Positions 23,431 through 35,632 are shown, numbered from the stretch's first letter. The stretch: DNA of 64,000 bases from Kosakonia quasisacchari (GCF_004331415.1 NZ_SJOP01000002.1:1-64000); one strand, 5' to 3'. A program made the numbers and translations. Notes: generated from the letters alone by a model not told the origin.

Positions 23431-23431
<1 letters not shown>
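22700..23431 (+). CDS. pdxJ: pyridoxine 5'-phosphate synthase PdxJ
   Basis: Condenses 1-deoxyxylulose 5-phosphate with 3-amino-2-oxopropyl phosphate to form pyridoxine 5'-phosphate. The 243-residue TIM barrel shows the typical [16 protein letters not shown] start, the segment HLREDRRHI, catalytic-region Glu and His residues ([10 protein letters not shown]), and the phosphate-binding end [11 protein letters not shown]. The start is the ATG at 22700. The stop overlaps the acpS start (TAATG). Confidence 0.97.
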
Positions 23432-24077
<646 letters not shown>

Positions 24078-24131
24078 TTACCGTCAAATCTGGATGCTAT
24101 CTGGAAACTACTGGATGTTAACCGGCGCACT

Positions 24132-24221
24132 TTACCACAGAAACCAGATAGCCCCAATCACGATGATGCTTTTACGCACAAAATTGGTGCGGGACAACGT
24201 TTCTACTCCGTCCTGTGACAT
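24132..24221 (-). CDS. candidate 29-residue membrane peptide upstream of yfhL
   Basis: On the minus strand an ATG at 24221 opens a frame of 29 codons. The N-terminal half is polar (MSQDGVETLSRTNFVRK), followed by one hydrophobic stretch, SIIVIGAIWFLW, with positive charges just before it. This is the layout of a small single-span inner-membrane protein. A purine-rich AAGAAG lies about ten bases before the ATG. It would be 63 bp upstream of yfhL in the same direction. I do not recognise it; short frames like this can arise by chance. Confidence 0.35.
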   Translation of the reverse strand: MSQDGVETLSRTNFVRKSIIVIGAIWFLW

Positions 24222-24416
24222 TTTGGCGAATCTTCTTAATCAAACATAAGAAAAACGCCATTGACCGAATAATATTTCTCCGCTGAAAATATAAATACCA
24301 CCCGGACAAAATAGAATACGGTGTGTTTTTATTCATTAAGAATGATTACCCGTCTCTGATATATAAATATTGTATATATCTTAGCGCGACTGACCAAGGA
24401 TAATTAATAAGGGACT
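24222..24416. other. AT-rich intergenic stretch before the GDSL esterase
   Basis: This stretch is markedly AT-rich (for example TATATAAATATTGTATATATC near 24360-24380) compared with the flanking core genes. It must contain the promoter of the esterase gene. I see no recognisable operator, repeat or attachment site in it. Confidence 0.5.
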
Positions 24417-25715
24417 ATGATGAAAAGAATGTCATTATATATTGCATTTATTGCCAGTATAACGAGCGGACTGGCGAGTGCTGCGAATGAGTATATCTAT
24501 ACCTCGCCTGTACCGCCTGCGTATGAATCCTCCCCAAACCAGCGCGCTTTACGGACAAACGAAGAAACTTCAACCTATATCAAATGTGTCTATAAGATCG
24601 ATAATCAGGAACAAAGCAACCCTGCCTCATCGTGGGCCTGGGCGCGCGACGGGAGCAATTATCTTAAGCTGCGTGGGTATTGGTATAGCGCCACGCCGCT
24701 GGCAAATATGTTTTATACCAAATCATCTTACGTAAGCCTGGTAAATATGTGTCGGAGTACGTTGAAAGCCAGCAATATTAATGCCGAGACCATTATCCCT
24801 TATGCATCCGATTACACACTTTCCTGGTATTATATGATTTGGCATCAGGGGCAGGCACAACCGGCGATAACGTTCGGTAATAATAAAATTGATCGTATGG
24901 TCATATTTGGCGACAGCCTTAGCGATACGATTAATGTCTATAACGGTTCATATGGCACGGTTCCAAATCATGCATCATGGTTTCTTGGCCATTTTTCTAA
25001 TGGTAAAGTCTGGCACGAGTATCTAGCCGGTTCGCTTAATTTACCGGGCTACGTTTGGGCGACAGCCAACGCGGAAAGCGGCGAGAAACCTTTATTTAAC
25101 GGTTTTGACAAGCAACTGGATTCTTTCAGCGCTTATCTGGGTAAAACAGAGAACTATGACATCGCGCAGACCCTGTTTACCGTGCTGTTCGGGGGTAATG
25201 ATTTTATTACTGGCGGAAAAACGCCGGACGATATCATCGCTACGTATCGCGTACAGCTGGCGCGTCTGGCGGCACTGGGAGCGCAGCATATTGCGATTTT
25301 CAGGCTCCCTGATTTTTCTGTCATTCCGAATGTCGCTGCGTGGACATCGGCGGAAAAAGAGGCGCTAAAAAACAAGTCAGAGAATTTTAACCAGCAGTTA
25401 AACCGCTTGCTCGGCGAATTACGCTCCGCGTATCCGAAGGCGAATTTTTTCACCGTCCAACTGGATGTTGCATTTAATGATTTGCTCCATGAAAGCGGTA
25501 AACATGGCTTTGTTAATACCACCGAAACTTGCCTGGATATCTCCGCTTCGGGCACCTCTTATGCCACAGGTGTTGCGGTGAAGCAGGCATGTAAAGCGGC
25601 GAATGGGGCGTTTGTTTTCTGGGACAATATGCACCCGACCACCAAAACTCATGCTCTGCTCGCGGAAATGATACGAGAGGAGATTGGGCAACATCTGACC
25701 AACGGCGGTAAGTAA
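24417..25715 (+). CDS. secreted GDSL (SGNH) esterase, thermolabile-haemolysin type
   Basis: Predicted exported lipolytic enzyme, phospholipase/lecithinase-like. A signal peptide ends near residue 22 (GLASAANE). An N-terminal aromatic- and Cys-containing domain (to about 150) resembles that of Vibrio thermolabile haemolysins. The SGNH domain has block I IFGDSLSD (Ser167), block II GHFSNGKVW, block III GGND (259-262) and block V DNMHPT (Asp403, His406), so the catalytic set is complete. A second ATG at 24420 suits the AAGGGA ribosome site better. It is absent at this place in E. coli, and its AT-rich flank suggests acquisition. Substrate unknown. Confidence 0.82.
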   Translation: MMKRMSLYIAFIASITSGLASAANEYIYTSPVPPAYESSPNQRALRTNEETSTYIKCVYKIDNQEQSNPASSWAWARDGSNYLKLRGYWYSATPLANMFYTKSSYVSLVNMCRSTLKASNINAETIIPYASDYTLSWYYMIWHQGQAQPAITFGNNKIDRMVIFGDSLSDTINVYNGSYGTVPNHASWFLGHFSNGKVWHEYLAGSLNLPGYVWATANAESGEKPLFNGFDKQLDSFSAYLGKTENYDIAQTLFTVLFGGNDFITGGKTPDDIIATYRVQLARLAALGAQHIAIFRLPDFSVIPNVAAWTSAEKEALKNKSENFNQQLNRLLGELRSAYPKANFFTVQLDVAFNDLLHESGKHGFVNTTETCLDISASGTSYATGVAVKQACKAANGAFVFWDNMHPTTKTHALLAEMIREEIGQHLTNGGK

Positions 25716-25725
25716 CGCGGTAAGA

Positions 25726-25749
25726 CTCCTCGTCCGCCAGGACGGGGAG
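25726..25749. other. hairpin between the esterase gene and yfhH
   Basis: A 10-bp stem (CTCCTCGTCC / GGACGGGGAG, one T-G pair, loop GCCA) separates the two convergent genes. Neither strand has a following T run, so I call it only a transcript-end hairpin. Confidence 0.4.
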
Positions 25750-25750
25750 G

Positions 25751-26599
25751 CTACACCAGTTTTTTCACCAGTTCTTCGCTATGGCGAATGCGCTCCGGCG
25801 CATGCTCAAGATCCTGTTGCACCAGCGCCATAAACAGCAAATCCGTGAGCATCATTTGCGCGCTGGTGGACGAAATCGCCGCGCTGCGTGTCGCTTGCTC
25901 TTCCGCGATGGTGTACAGGCAGTGCGTGGCGCGCTGCTGTAGTGCGTTCGGCGTGAAGCCGGTTATAGCGAGGATCTTGCCACCAACGCGCAGTGTCTCA
26001 TCGGCCGCCATGTTGATTTCACGGCGTTCGCCACTGTAAGAGACCGGCAGCAACAAATCGCCCGGCTCCATCGCCTGCACGGTTGCCAGCAGCGCGTGCA
26101 TATCCTGTTCAACCACGGCGTTAACGCCGATTTTCATCAGCTTCCAGCCAAAATTTCGCGCGACCAGCCCGGAAGCGCCGATACCCGTCAGGATAATACG
26201 CCGTGCTTCGCGCAACAGTCGCACGCTCTCCAGCAGTTTCTCTTCGCTGTTAACATCCAGCGAGGCATGCATGGCGCTCTGGTACTCTTTAATCAGCTTT
26301 TCGCCCACCACCCGCAACGGATCATCGCCACGGATCTGGTTATGCACCGGCACAGACCACGGGTTGCTATTGCTGGCCAGCGCTTCGCTGATCGCCAGTT
26401 TCATTGCAGGAAAGCCTTTGAAGTCCATCTTCTGGGCAAATTTCACTACGCTGGACTGGCTAACACCTGCTTCGGCGGCCAGTTGTTGCGAACTCAAATG
26501 GCGCGCACGATCGGGGTTTTCCAGCAGAAATTCCGCCAGTTTTTTATCGCTCTGAGCAAGGCTTGGGTAGCGCTGGCGAATGCGAATTAGACAATTCAT
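25751..26599 (-). CDS. yfhH: RpiR/MurR-family transcriptional regulator YfhH
   Basis: DNA-binding regulator with an N-terminal RpiR helix-turn-helix (about 1-77; HLSSQQLAAEAGVSQSSVVKFAQKM spans its core) and a C-terminal SIS sugar-phosphate-sensing domain (IILTGIGASGLVARNFGWKL to about 260). The 282 residues equal E. coli YfhH, whose ligand and target genes are unknown. Neighbours are an esterase gene and an MFS transporter gene, neither clearly a sugar-phosphate enzyme, so context does not reveal the ligand. Confidence 0.92.
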   Translation of the reverse strand: MNCLIRIRQRYPSLAQSDKKLAEFLLENPDRARHLSSQQLAAEAGVSQSSVVKFAQKMDFKGFPAMKLAISEALASNSNPWSVPVHNQIRGDDPLRVVGEKLIKEYQSAMHASLDVNSEEKLLESVRLLREARRIILTGIGASGLVARNFGWKLMKIGVNAVVEQDMHALLATVQAMEPGDLLLPVSYSGERREINMAADETLRVGGKILAITGFTPNALQQRATHCLYTIAEEQATRSAAISSTSAQMMLTDLLFMALVQQDLEHAPERIRHSEELVKKLV

Positions 26600-26729
26600 A
26601 GGATCTCCGGGAGCAAACCCATCCGCGATATTTTGCCGATGAATGAATTTAATATTCCAGTAATAGATTGAGATTATGAATTAAAAATTCTTTTAGTACA
26701 AAATATCCCTGAATGGGTTTTGACAGCGA

Positions 26730-27974
26730 TCAAGAGGATCCGCTAAGACCACGTTGTTTAACCTTCGACGAATTATCCAGCAGGCGAATCGCCGGAATAA
26801 CACTGGCACCTGCGCAAGCAATGACCACCGCGATTGCCGAGGCGATCAGCACGTTGCTGCTGCCAAAGTGCATAGCCAGCGGTCCGGCAGCCAGCTCGCC
26901 GACCGGAATGGCGATAAATGACCCCATTGCATCGTAGGCATAAACGCGAGCCAGCCGCTCTGGCGGAATGTGTGTTTGTAATGACTGCGCCCACGCTACG
27001 CCGAACAGGCCGAAACTGACGCCCGCAAGAAAAAACGCGCCCAGCAACCACACAGTAGAAACATGCTGGCTCAGGAGATAGATCGGCACTGCACATACGG
27101 CAACCAGCATTACGCCGATAAACAGGTCGCGTCGCGGACGCCAGCGCAGCGCGAGGAAGGAACCGACAATCAAGCCAACGCTCTGCGCGGCGACAATCAT
27201 TCCCCAACGCGTACGGCCAAACGAGGCATCGGCAATGATCGGACCGAGCACCATCACCATACCGCTGAACGCGGCATTAATAATGGTGAATTGCACGACA
27301 ATGGCCCACACCCAGGTGCGGCTGATGAACTCTTTCCAGCCATCGCGCAGATCTTGCAGGATATTGCTTTGCGCCGCTGTCTCCTGAATGGCGCCCATGC
27401 GAATGGCCAGATAAAGCGGAGCCGAGGCGGCAAAGCCCAGCGCATCAATCGCCAGGCCCCAGCCCGGCCCGACGGCGCTGGTGAGGATCCCTCCGAGCGA
27501 CGCGCCGACGACCGTTCCGCTATAAATACCGAGCTGGATAAACGCGTTGGCTTCGCGCAGGTTATGCGCTGGCACCGTTTGCGGCACCAGCGCGGACGAA
27601 GCGGGTAGCGCGATCCCCGCTGCTGCGCCGTTAATGGTTCCGAGTATCGCCAGTAGCATTACCGTCGCCGAACCGTCCAGTACCAGCCAGGCGACAGCAC
27701 CTTGAGAACAGGCGGCGACCAGCGATGACAGTACCAGCACCCGGCTGCGTGAATAGCGATCGGCCAGCACACCGCCGACCAGCAAAAATGCCACGTTAAA
27801 CAGTGAACGTGCAGCCACCACAATGCCGAGCTCGGTGGCGGTGCCGCCAATGTCCAGCACCGCAAAAGCCAACGCAATGGGGGCGATGCCGTTACCGAGC
27901 ACCGTCAGCAGACGGGCAAAAAACAGATGGCGAAACGGGGCAAAATGAAAGGCGCGCGTATGTTGTGTCGTCAT
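26730..27974 (-). CDS. MFS exporter (EntS/drug-efflux-like)
   Basis: Twelve-span major facilitator transporter of 414 residues, of the MFS_3 type that includes EntS and macrolide efflux proteins. It has the loop motif GGVLADRYSRSRVLVLSS after span 2 and an antiporter-like segment in span 5 (GIYSGTVVGASLGGILTSAVGPGWG), which suggest export. It stands alone between yfhH and pgpC, where E. coli has no gene. No siderophore or resistance gene is beside it, so the substrate is unknown. The promoter region is shared with divergent pgpC (193 bp). Confidence 0.8.
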   Translation of the reverse strand: MTTQHTRAFHFAPFRHLFFARLLTVLGNGIAPIALAFAVLDIGGTATELGIVVAARSLFNVAFLLVGGVLADRYSRSRVLVLSSLVAACSQGAVAWLVLDGSATVMLLAILGTINGAAAGIALPASSALVPQTVPAHNLREANAFIQLGIYSGTVVGASLGGILTSAVGPGWGLAIDALGFAASAPLYLAIRMGAIQETAAQSNILQDLRDGWKEFISRTWVWAIVVQFTIINAAFSGMVMVLGPIIADASFGRTRWGMIVAAQSVGLIVGSFLALRWRPRRDLFIGVMLVAVCAVPIYLLSQHVSTVWLLGAFFLAGVSFGLFGVAWAQSLQTHIPPERLARVYAYDAMGSFIAIPVGELAAGPLAMHFGSSNVLIASAIAVVIACAGASVIPAIRLLDNSSKVKQRGLSGSS

Positions 27975-28167
27975 TAGGATCGCGGTTAATTAAAGGTTCG
28001 GGCCAGTGTAGGGCATCCCTCTCTGACCAGCATAGCCGCTTATTATTGCAGGTATCGGTGACCGATTGTTACCGGAAAAGTGAGGGGCTATCTGTTAGGC
28101 TATTGGAAGAGCGATCGCCACACGGAGAGCCCCGGCGATCGAAGGTTAACCAACAGAGGACTCCCAT

Positions 28168-28803
28168 TTGTCTAACAGCGAGCGCCGCGTTGTCTTTTTT
28201 GATCTTGATGGAACCCTGCATCAGCAGGATATGTTTGGCACGTTTCTACGTTACATTTTGCGCCATCGGCCGTTAAATGCGTTGCTGGTGCTGCCTTTGT
28301 TGCCAGTGATTGCGGGCGGATTACTACTCAAGGGGCGTGCTGCGCGCTGGCCGATGAGTTTGCTGCTGTGGGGCTGCACGTTTGGCCATAGTGAGCGTCA
28401 CCTGAATGCGTTACAGCAGAAATTTGTCAGCTGGTTTCGTGAGCATGTTATCGCCTTTCCGGTCGTGCAAACGCGGTTAACCAACTATCTGGCGGCGTCC
28501 GATGCAGATATCTGGCTGATTACCGGTTCGCCGCAGCCGCTGGTGGAGCAGGTCTATTGTGATACCCCGTGGCTACCGCGCGTTAACCTGATAGCCAGCC
28601 AAATCAGCCGCCGCTACGGTGGCTGGGTGTTGACTATGCGCTGCCTCGGTCATGAAAAAGTCGCTCAGCTTGAACGTAAAATCGGTACTCCGTTGCGCTT
28701 GTACAGCGGTTACAGCGACAGCAAGCAAGATAACCCGCTACTCTATTTTTGCCAGCACCGCTGGCGCGTGACGCCGCGTGGCGACTTGCAACAGCTGGAG
28801 TAG
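28168..28803 (+). CDS. pgpC: phosphatidylglycerophosphatase C PgpC (YfhB)
   Basis: Dephosphorylates phosphatidylglycerol phosphate to phosphatidylglycerol, redundant with PgpA and PgpB in E. coli. The 211-residue HAD-family protein begins with the nucleophile motif VVFFDLDGTLHQQD and has one membrane-inserting segment (NALLVLPLLPVIAGGLLL). Motif II is WLITGSPQP and motif III/IV sits around SGYSDSKQDNPLL. The start codon is TTG at 28168, behind AGAGGA at 28155-28160. Confidence 0.93.
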   Translation: MSNSERRVVFFDLDGTLHQQDMFGTFLRYILRHRPLNALLVLPLLPVIAGGLLLKGRAARWPMSLLLWGCTFGHSERHLNALQQKFVSWFREHVIAFPVVQTRLTNYLAASDADIWLITGSPQPLVEQVYCDTPWLPRVNLIASQISRRYGGWVLTMRCLGHEKVAQLERKIGTPLRLYSGYSDSKQDNPLLYFCQHRWRVTPRGDLQQLE

Positions 28804-28857
28804 TGTCGAACCGATAACGGCTGTGTATAATGCGCTCCGCCTGAATTACTGGAGTAA

Positions 28858-30941
<2,084 letters not shown>

Positions 30942-31106
30942 GGAGTTAATTCTCTGCGCCGTGCTTTGCCTCAGAAGGTTCTCGTGATGATAACAGTAAG
31001 GTTTGTCGGTGATTGAGCGGCATTCTGCGCAACAAAACGCCAGTTGGCAACTAATTAGAGCATTCGGCGACAGCTATTGTTAAAAATTGGCGGCGATTTT
31101 ATTTCG

Positions 31107-31122
31107 ACGCAAACGGTTTCGT
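31107..31122 (+). promoter_or_regulatory. PurR operator of purL
   Basis: ACGCAAACGGTTTCGT is close to the PurR consensus palindrome. It covers the -35 position of the purL promoter, whose -10 TATAAT lies at 31140-31145 (17-bp spacing from TTTCGT). Hypoxanthine- or guanine-bound PurR should repress here. Confidence 0.82.
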
Positions 31123-31213
31123 CGGCGCGCAGGATTCTCTATAATGACGCCCGTTTTCCCCTGGTGCACACTTAAAGCGTCCCCGACGCTTCGTAATCGA
31201 AGACGAGAGACTT

Positions 31214-34200
31214 ATGATGGAAATTCTGCGTGGTTCGCCTGCATTGTCCGCTTTCCGTATCAACAAACTGCTGGCACGTTTTCAGGCTGCCAACCTCCCG
31301 GTAAGCAACATTTACGCCGAATACGCTCACTTCGCCGATCTCAATGATGGGCTGACAGAAGATGAATACGCACGGCTCCAGCGCTTGCTGAAATACGGCC
31401 CGAGCCTTAGCAGCCATACCCCGACCGGAAAATTACTGCTCGTCACTCCTCGTCCCGGCACCATCTCTCCCTGGTCTTCTAAAGCCACCGATATCGCTCA
31501 CAACTGCGGCCTCAATAAAATTAATCGCCTTGAACGCGGCGTCGCCTATTACGTTGACGCAACCGGGCTGACTGACGCCCAGTGGAGCGACGTTGCCGCA
31601 GAGCTGCATGACCGCATGATGGAGAGCGTATTTACCACGCAAGCAGACGCCGAACGCCTGTTTGAACACCATCAGCCTGCACCGGTACAGAGCGTGGACC
31701 TGCTCGGTGAAGGCCGCCAGGCGCTGATTGAGGCCAACCTGCGTCTGGGGCTTGCGCTGGCGGAAGACGAAATCGACTACCTGCAAGAGGCGTTTACCCG
31801 CCTGGGACGCAATCCGAACGACATCGAGCTTTATATGTTCGCGCAGGCGAACTCTGAGCACTGCCGCCACAAAATTTTCAACGCCGACTGGGTGATTGAT
31901 GGCCAGCAGCAGCCGAAGTCGTTGTTCAAAATGATCAAAAACACCTTCGAGCAAACGCCGGATTTCGTGCTGTCGGCCTATAAAGATAACGCCGCGGTGA
32001 TGGAAGGTTCCGACGTGGGCCGCTTCTTCGCCGATCGCGGGGAAGGGCGTTACGACTATCATCAGGAACCGGCGCATATTCTGATGAAAGTGGAAACCCA
32101 CAACCACCCGACGGCGATTTCGCCGTGGCCGGGTGCGGCGACAGGTTCCGGCGGCGAAATCCGCGACGAAGGTGCAACCGGCCGTGGTGCAAAACCCAAA
32201 GCGGGGCTGGTGGGTTTTTCCGTTTCTAACCTGCGCATTCCTGGCTTTGAACAGCCGTGGGAAGAGGATTTCGGCAAACCGGATCGTATCGTCACCGCGC
32301 TGGATATCATGACTGATGGCCCACTGGGCGGCGCGGCATTCAACAATGAATTTGGCCGTCCTGCACTGAACGGCTACTTCCGTACTTATGAAGAGAAAGT
32401 GAACAGCCACAACGGCGAAGAGCTGCGCGGCTACCACAAACCGATCATGCTGGCGGGCGGCATCGGCAACATCCGCGCCGATCACGTACAGAAAGGTGAA
32501 ATCACCGTTGGCGCGGAACTGATCGTGCTGGGTGGCCCGGCGATGAATATCGGTCTGGGCGGCGGCGCGGCGTCGTCGATGGCATCTGGTCAGTCCGACG
32601 CCGATCTCGATTTTGCCTCCGTACAGCGCGACAATCCGGAGATGGAGCGTCGTTGCCAGGAAGTTATCGACCGCTGCTGGCAGCTGGGCGATGCCAACCC
32701 AATCCTCTTTATTCACGACGTTGGCGCGGGTGGTCTTTCTAACGCCATGCCGGAGCTGGTGAGCGACGGCGGGCGCGGTGGTCGTTTTGAGCTGCGCGAT
32801 ATTCTGAGCGATGAGCCGGGAATGAGCCCGCTGGAAATCTGGTGTAATGAATCACAGGAGCGCTACGTGCTGGCGGTTGCCGCCGATCAACTGGCGCTGT
32901 TTGACGAATTGTGCCGCCGCGAACGCGCGCCGTACGCGGTGATTGGTGAAGCGACGCAAGCGCAGCACCTGACGCTCAACGATAATCACTTTAACGATCA
33001 GCCGATCGACATGCCGCTGGATGTGCTGCTGGGTAAAACGCCGAAGATGACCCGCGATGTCGCGTCTCGTCAGGCAACTGGCGAGGCGCTGAATGTGCAG
33101 GGCATTTCTATTGCCGATGCGGTTAACCGCGTGCTGCACCTGCCAACCGTGGCAGAAAAAACCTTCCTTGTGACCATCGGCGACCGCACGGTGACCGGCA
33201 TGGTCGCGCGCGATCAGATGGTTGGCCCGTGGCAGATCCCGGTGGCGAACTGCGCGGTAACCACCGCCAGTCTCGATAGCTACTACGGTGAAGCGATGGC
33301 GCTGGGCGAACGTGCGCCGGTTGCGCTGCTCGATTTCGCCGCTTCTGCCCGCCTGGCGGTGGGGGAAGCGCTCACTAACATCGCCGCGACGCAGATTGGC
33401 GATATCAAACGCATTAAGCTGTCGGCAAACTGGATGGCCGCAGCCGGGCACCCTGGCGAAGACGCCGGCCTGTATGCCGCAGTGAAAGCGGTGGGTGAAG
33501 AGCTTTGTCCGGCGCTCGGTTTAACTATTCCTGTGGGCAAAGACTCTATGTCGATGAAAACCCGCTGGCAGGAAGGCAGCGAGGAGCGCGAAATGACCTC
33601 TCCGCTGTCGCTGGTGATCACCGCGTTTGCCCGCGTTGAAGATGTTCGCGGCACGGTTACTCCACAGCTTTCCACGGAAGATAATGCGCTGCTGCTGATT
33701 GACCTGGGTAATGGCCGTAACGCACTGGGCGCCACCGCGCTGGCGCAGGTTTACCGCCAGCTTGGCGACAAACCGGCCGATGTGCGTAACGTCGAGCAAC
33801 TGAAAGGTTTCTTTGACGCCATCCAGGCGCTGGTAGCGGACTGCAAACTGCTGGCCTACCACGATCGCTCCGATGGCGGCCTGCTGGTTACGCTGGCAGA
33901 GATGGCCTTTACCGGCCACTGTGGCATCAACGTTGACATCGCGTCTCTCGGCCAGGATCGCCTCGCAGCGCTGTTTAATGAAGAGCTGGGCGCGGTGATT
34001 CAGGTGCGTGCAGCCGATCGTGAAGCGGTAGAAAGCGTGCTGGCGGCTTACGGCCTGGGCGATAGCGTTCACTATCTCGGTCATGCCGTCGCTGGCGATC
34101 GCTTTGTCATTGAAGCCGATGGTCAGGCGGTGTTCAGCGAAAGCCGCACTCAGTTGCGCATGTGGTGGGCGGAAACCACCTGGCAGATGCAGCGCCTGCG

Positions 34201-35101
34201 TGATAACCCGGAGTGTGCGGATCAGGAGCATCAGGCGAAAGCCAATGACAACGATCCGGGCCTCAACGTGAAGCTCTCTTTTGATATTAATGAAGATATC
34301 GCCGCACCGTTTATTGCTACCGGCGCGCGCCCGAAAGTGGCTGTGCTGCGTGAACAAGGCGTTAACTCCCACGTTGAAATGGCGGCGGCGTTCCATCGCG
34401 CCGGTTTTGATGCCATTGACGTGCATATGAGCGATCTGCTGGCAGGGCGCACTGGCCTTGAGCACTTCCAGGCGCTGGTAGCCTGCGGTGGCTTCTCGTA
34501 TGGCGATGTGCTCGGCGCGGGTGAGGGCTGGGCGAAATCTATTCTGTTCAACGAGCGCGTGCGTGATGAGTTCGAAACCTTCTTCCACCGTCCGCAAACA
34601 CTGGCGCTGGGCGTGTGTAATGGTTGCCAGATGATGTCTAACCTGCGTGAACTGATCCCGGGCAGCGAGCTGTGGCCGCGCTTTGTGCGTAACCACTCTG
34701 ACCGCTTTGAAGCGCGCTTTAGCCTGGTGGAAGTGACGCAAAGCCCGTCGCTGTTGCTGAACGGTATGGTTGGCTCGCAGATGCCGATCGCCGTTTCTCA
34801 CGGTGAAGGTCGCGTGGAAGTGCGTGATGGTGCGCATCTGGCACAGCTGGAAAGCAAAGGGCTGGTGGCGCTGCGCTACGTGGATAACACCGGGGCCGTG
34901 ACGGAAACCTACCCGGCGAACCCGAACGGCTCACCGAACGGCATTACGGCAGTGACCAGCGAAAGCGGGCGCGTAACCATCATGATGCCGCACCCGGAGC
35001 GCGTGTTCCGTACCGTTTCCAACTCCTGGCACCCGGAAAACTGGGGCGAAGACAGTCCGTGGATGCGTATCTTCCGCAACGCGCGTAAGCAACTGGGTTA
35101 A
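31214..35101 (+). CDS. purL: phosphoribosylformylglycinamidine synthase PurL
   Basis: Fourth step of purine synthesis: FGAR + glutamine + ATP to FGAM. The single-chain 1295-residue enzyme equals E. coli PurL in length. Domain order is an N-terminal PurS-like part, linker, two AIRS-like ATP-binding halves (motif [19 protein letters not shown]; auxiliary site around [15 protein letters not shown]), and a C-terminal class I glutamine amidotransferase. The amidotransferase nucleophile is in GVCNGCQMM, and its His/Glu is in MMPHPERVF. The start MMEILRGSP matches E. coli. A PurR box precedes it. Confidence 0.98.
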   Translation: MMEILRGSPALSAFRINKLLARFQAANLPVSNIYAEYAHFADLNDGLTEDEYARLQRLLKYGPSLSSHTPTGKLLLVTPRPGTISPWSSKATDIAHNCGLNKINRLERGVAYYVDATGLTDAQWSDVAAELHDRMMESVFTTQADAERLFEHHQPAPVQSVDLLGEGRQALIEANLRLGLALAEDEIDYLQEAFTRLGRNPNDIELYMFAQANSEHCRHKIFNADWVIDGQQQPKSLFKMIKNTFEQTPDFVLSAYKDNAAVMEGSDVGRFFADRGEGRYDYHQEPAHILMKVETHNHPTAISPWPGAATGSGGEIRDEGATGRGAKPKAGLVGFSVSNLRIPGFEQPWEEDFGKPDRIVTALDIMTDGPLGGAAFNNEFGRPALNGYFRTYEEKVNSHNGEELRGYHKPIMLAGGIGNIRADHVQKGEITVGAELIVLGGPAMNIGLGGGAASSMASGQSDADLDFASVQRDNPEMERRCQEVIDRCWQLGDANPILFIHDVGAGGLSNAMPELVSDGGRGGRFELRDILSDEPGMSPLEIWCNESQERYVLAVAADQLALFDELCRRERAPYAVIGEATQAQHLTLNDNHFNDQPIDMPLDVLLGKTPKMTRDVASRQATGEALNVQGISIADAVNRVLHLPTVAEKTFLVTIGDRTVTGMVARDQMVGPWQIPVANCAVTTASLDSYYGEAMALGERAPVALLDFAASARLAVGEALTNIAATQIGDIKRIKLSANWMAAAGHPGEDAGLYAAVKAVGEELCPALGLTIPVGKDSMSMKTRWQEGSEEREMTSPLSLVITAFARVEDVRGTVTPQLSTEDNALLLIDLGNGRNALGATALAQVYRQLGDKPADVRNVEQLKGFFDAIQALVADCKLLAYHDRSDGGLLVTLAEMAFTGHCGINVDIASLGQDRLAALFNEELGAVIQVRAADREAVESVLAAYGLGDSVHYLGHAVAGDRFVIEADGQAVFSESRTQLRMWWAETTWQMQRLRDNPECADQEHQAKANDNDPGLNVKLSFDINEDIAAPFIATGARPKVAVLREQGVNSHVEMAAAFHRAGFDAIDVHMSDLLAGRTGLEHFQALVACGGFSYGDVLGAGEGWAKSILFNERVRDEFETFFHRPQTLALGVCNGCQMMSNLRELIPGSELWPRFVRNHSDRFEARFSLVEVTQSPSLLLNGMVGSQMPIAVSHGEGRVEVRDGAHLAQLESKGLVALRYVDNTGAVTETYPANPNGSPNGITAVTSESGRVTIMMPHPERVFRTVSNSWHPENWGEDSPWMRIFRNARKQLG

Positions 35102-35118
35102 TTTCGCAATAATCTGTA

Positions 35119-35144
35119 AGCCCTCTTCTTAAGAGGGCTTTTTT
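35119..35144 (+). terminator. purL terminator
   Basis: The stem AGCCCTCTT / AAGAGGGCT with loop CTT is followed by six T, 18 bp after the purL stop. Confidence 0.92.
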
Positions 35145-35158
35145 CGCCTGTGCAAAAG

Positions 35159-35176
35159 TGTCTGTATTTCCCGACA
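35159..35176 (+). promoter_or_regulatory. GlrR binding site 1 of glmY
   Basis: TGTC-N10-GACA, the pattern known for the sigma-54 activator GlrR (QseF). It is about 200 bp upstream of the glmY promoter. Confidence 0.75.
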
Positions 35177-35191
35177 TTGGGTATTGGACAG

Positions 35192-35209
35192 TGTCTCTAA
35201 AAGGAGACA
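35192..35209 (+). promoter_or_regulatory. GlrR binding site 2 of glmY
   Basis: A second exact TGTC-N10-GACA palindrome, 33 bp downstream of site 1, which puts both on nearly the same face of the helix. Confidence 0.75.
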
Positions 35210-35254
35210 TTTAATTTATTGATTATAAATGATTTATTTTTGATGCTATGAGCG

Positions 35255-35272
35255 TGTTGCTAAATAGCGACA
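35255..35272 (+). promoter_or_regulatory. GlrR binding site 3 of glmY (imperfect)
   Basis: TGTT-N10-GACA, one mismatch from the GlrR pattern and 63 bp after site 2. E. coli glmY also has three sites. Confidence 0.5.
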
Positions 35273-35329
35273 GGTTGTTGAAATGTTAAGCACATCACAT
35301 TTTCATATTTGAAATATTAAATGCATTAT

Positions 35330-35342
35330 AATCAATAGATTA
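35330..35342 (+). promoter_or_regulatory. IHF site upstream of glmY
   Basis: AATCAATAGATTA fits the IHF consensus WATCAANNNNTTR exactly. It lies between the GlrR sites and the -24/-12 promoter, where DNA bending would bring the activator to sigma-54 polymerase. Confidence 0.6.
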
Positions 35343-35360
35343 AATTAAATGTTGGTAAGT

Positions 35361-35376
35361 TGGCACAATACCTGCA
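35361..35376 (+). promoter_or_regulatory. sigma-54 promoter of glmY
   Basis: TGGCAC-N5-CTGCA is a -24/-12 promoter with the invariant GG (35362-35363) and GC (35374-35375). It sits 12 bp before the first base of glmY. Confidence 0.85.
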
Positions 35377-35387
35377 TAATATTAAGC

Positions 35388-35575
35388 AGTGGCTCATTCA
35401 CCTTCTTATGTCAGCCCCTTCGGGACGCGCTACATAAACTTCGAATGACGCACGTAAAGGTGCCTGCCGTCCACCTGCTGATTATTGCACTGCTTTATCA
35501 GACATCGGGCGAAACGTCGAGTTAGGCACCGCCTAATTTCATAACAAAGCCGGGTTAATCCCCGGCTTTGTTGTT
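35388..35575 (+). ncRNA. glmY: small RNA GlmY
   Basis: Trans-acting sRNA that sequesters the adaptor RapZ and so protects GlmZ, raising glmS translation when glucosamine-6-phosphate is low. The 5' end AGTGGCTCATTCACC, the central GTCAGCCCCTTCGGGAC hairpin and the stretch ACATAAACTTCGAATGACG agree with my memory of E. coli GlmY. The terminal stem ACAAAGCCGGG / CCCGGCTTTGT (35544-35571) is the terminator. The length of about 184-188 nt fits. It lies between purL and glrK as in E. coli, and glrK-glrR downstream encode its own activator. Confidence 0.92.
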
Positions 35576-35632
35576 TCTGGCTTTTGGCAAATCGGTTAGC
35601 ATCTCTGTACCTTTTATTGCGAGAGTACTGCC

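Noticed and set aside
25726..25749. Hairpin after the GDSL esterase gene as an intrinsic terminator
   Set aside because: The stem is good, but neither strand carries a T run after it, so it is listed only as a hairpin.
31433..34837. Long minus-strand frames (427 and 438 codons) inside purL
   Set aside because: They lie wholly antisense to purL and show no motifs, membrane pattern or ribosome sites; they are by-products of strong codon bias in purL.
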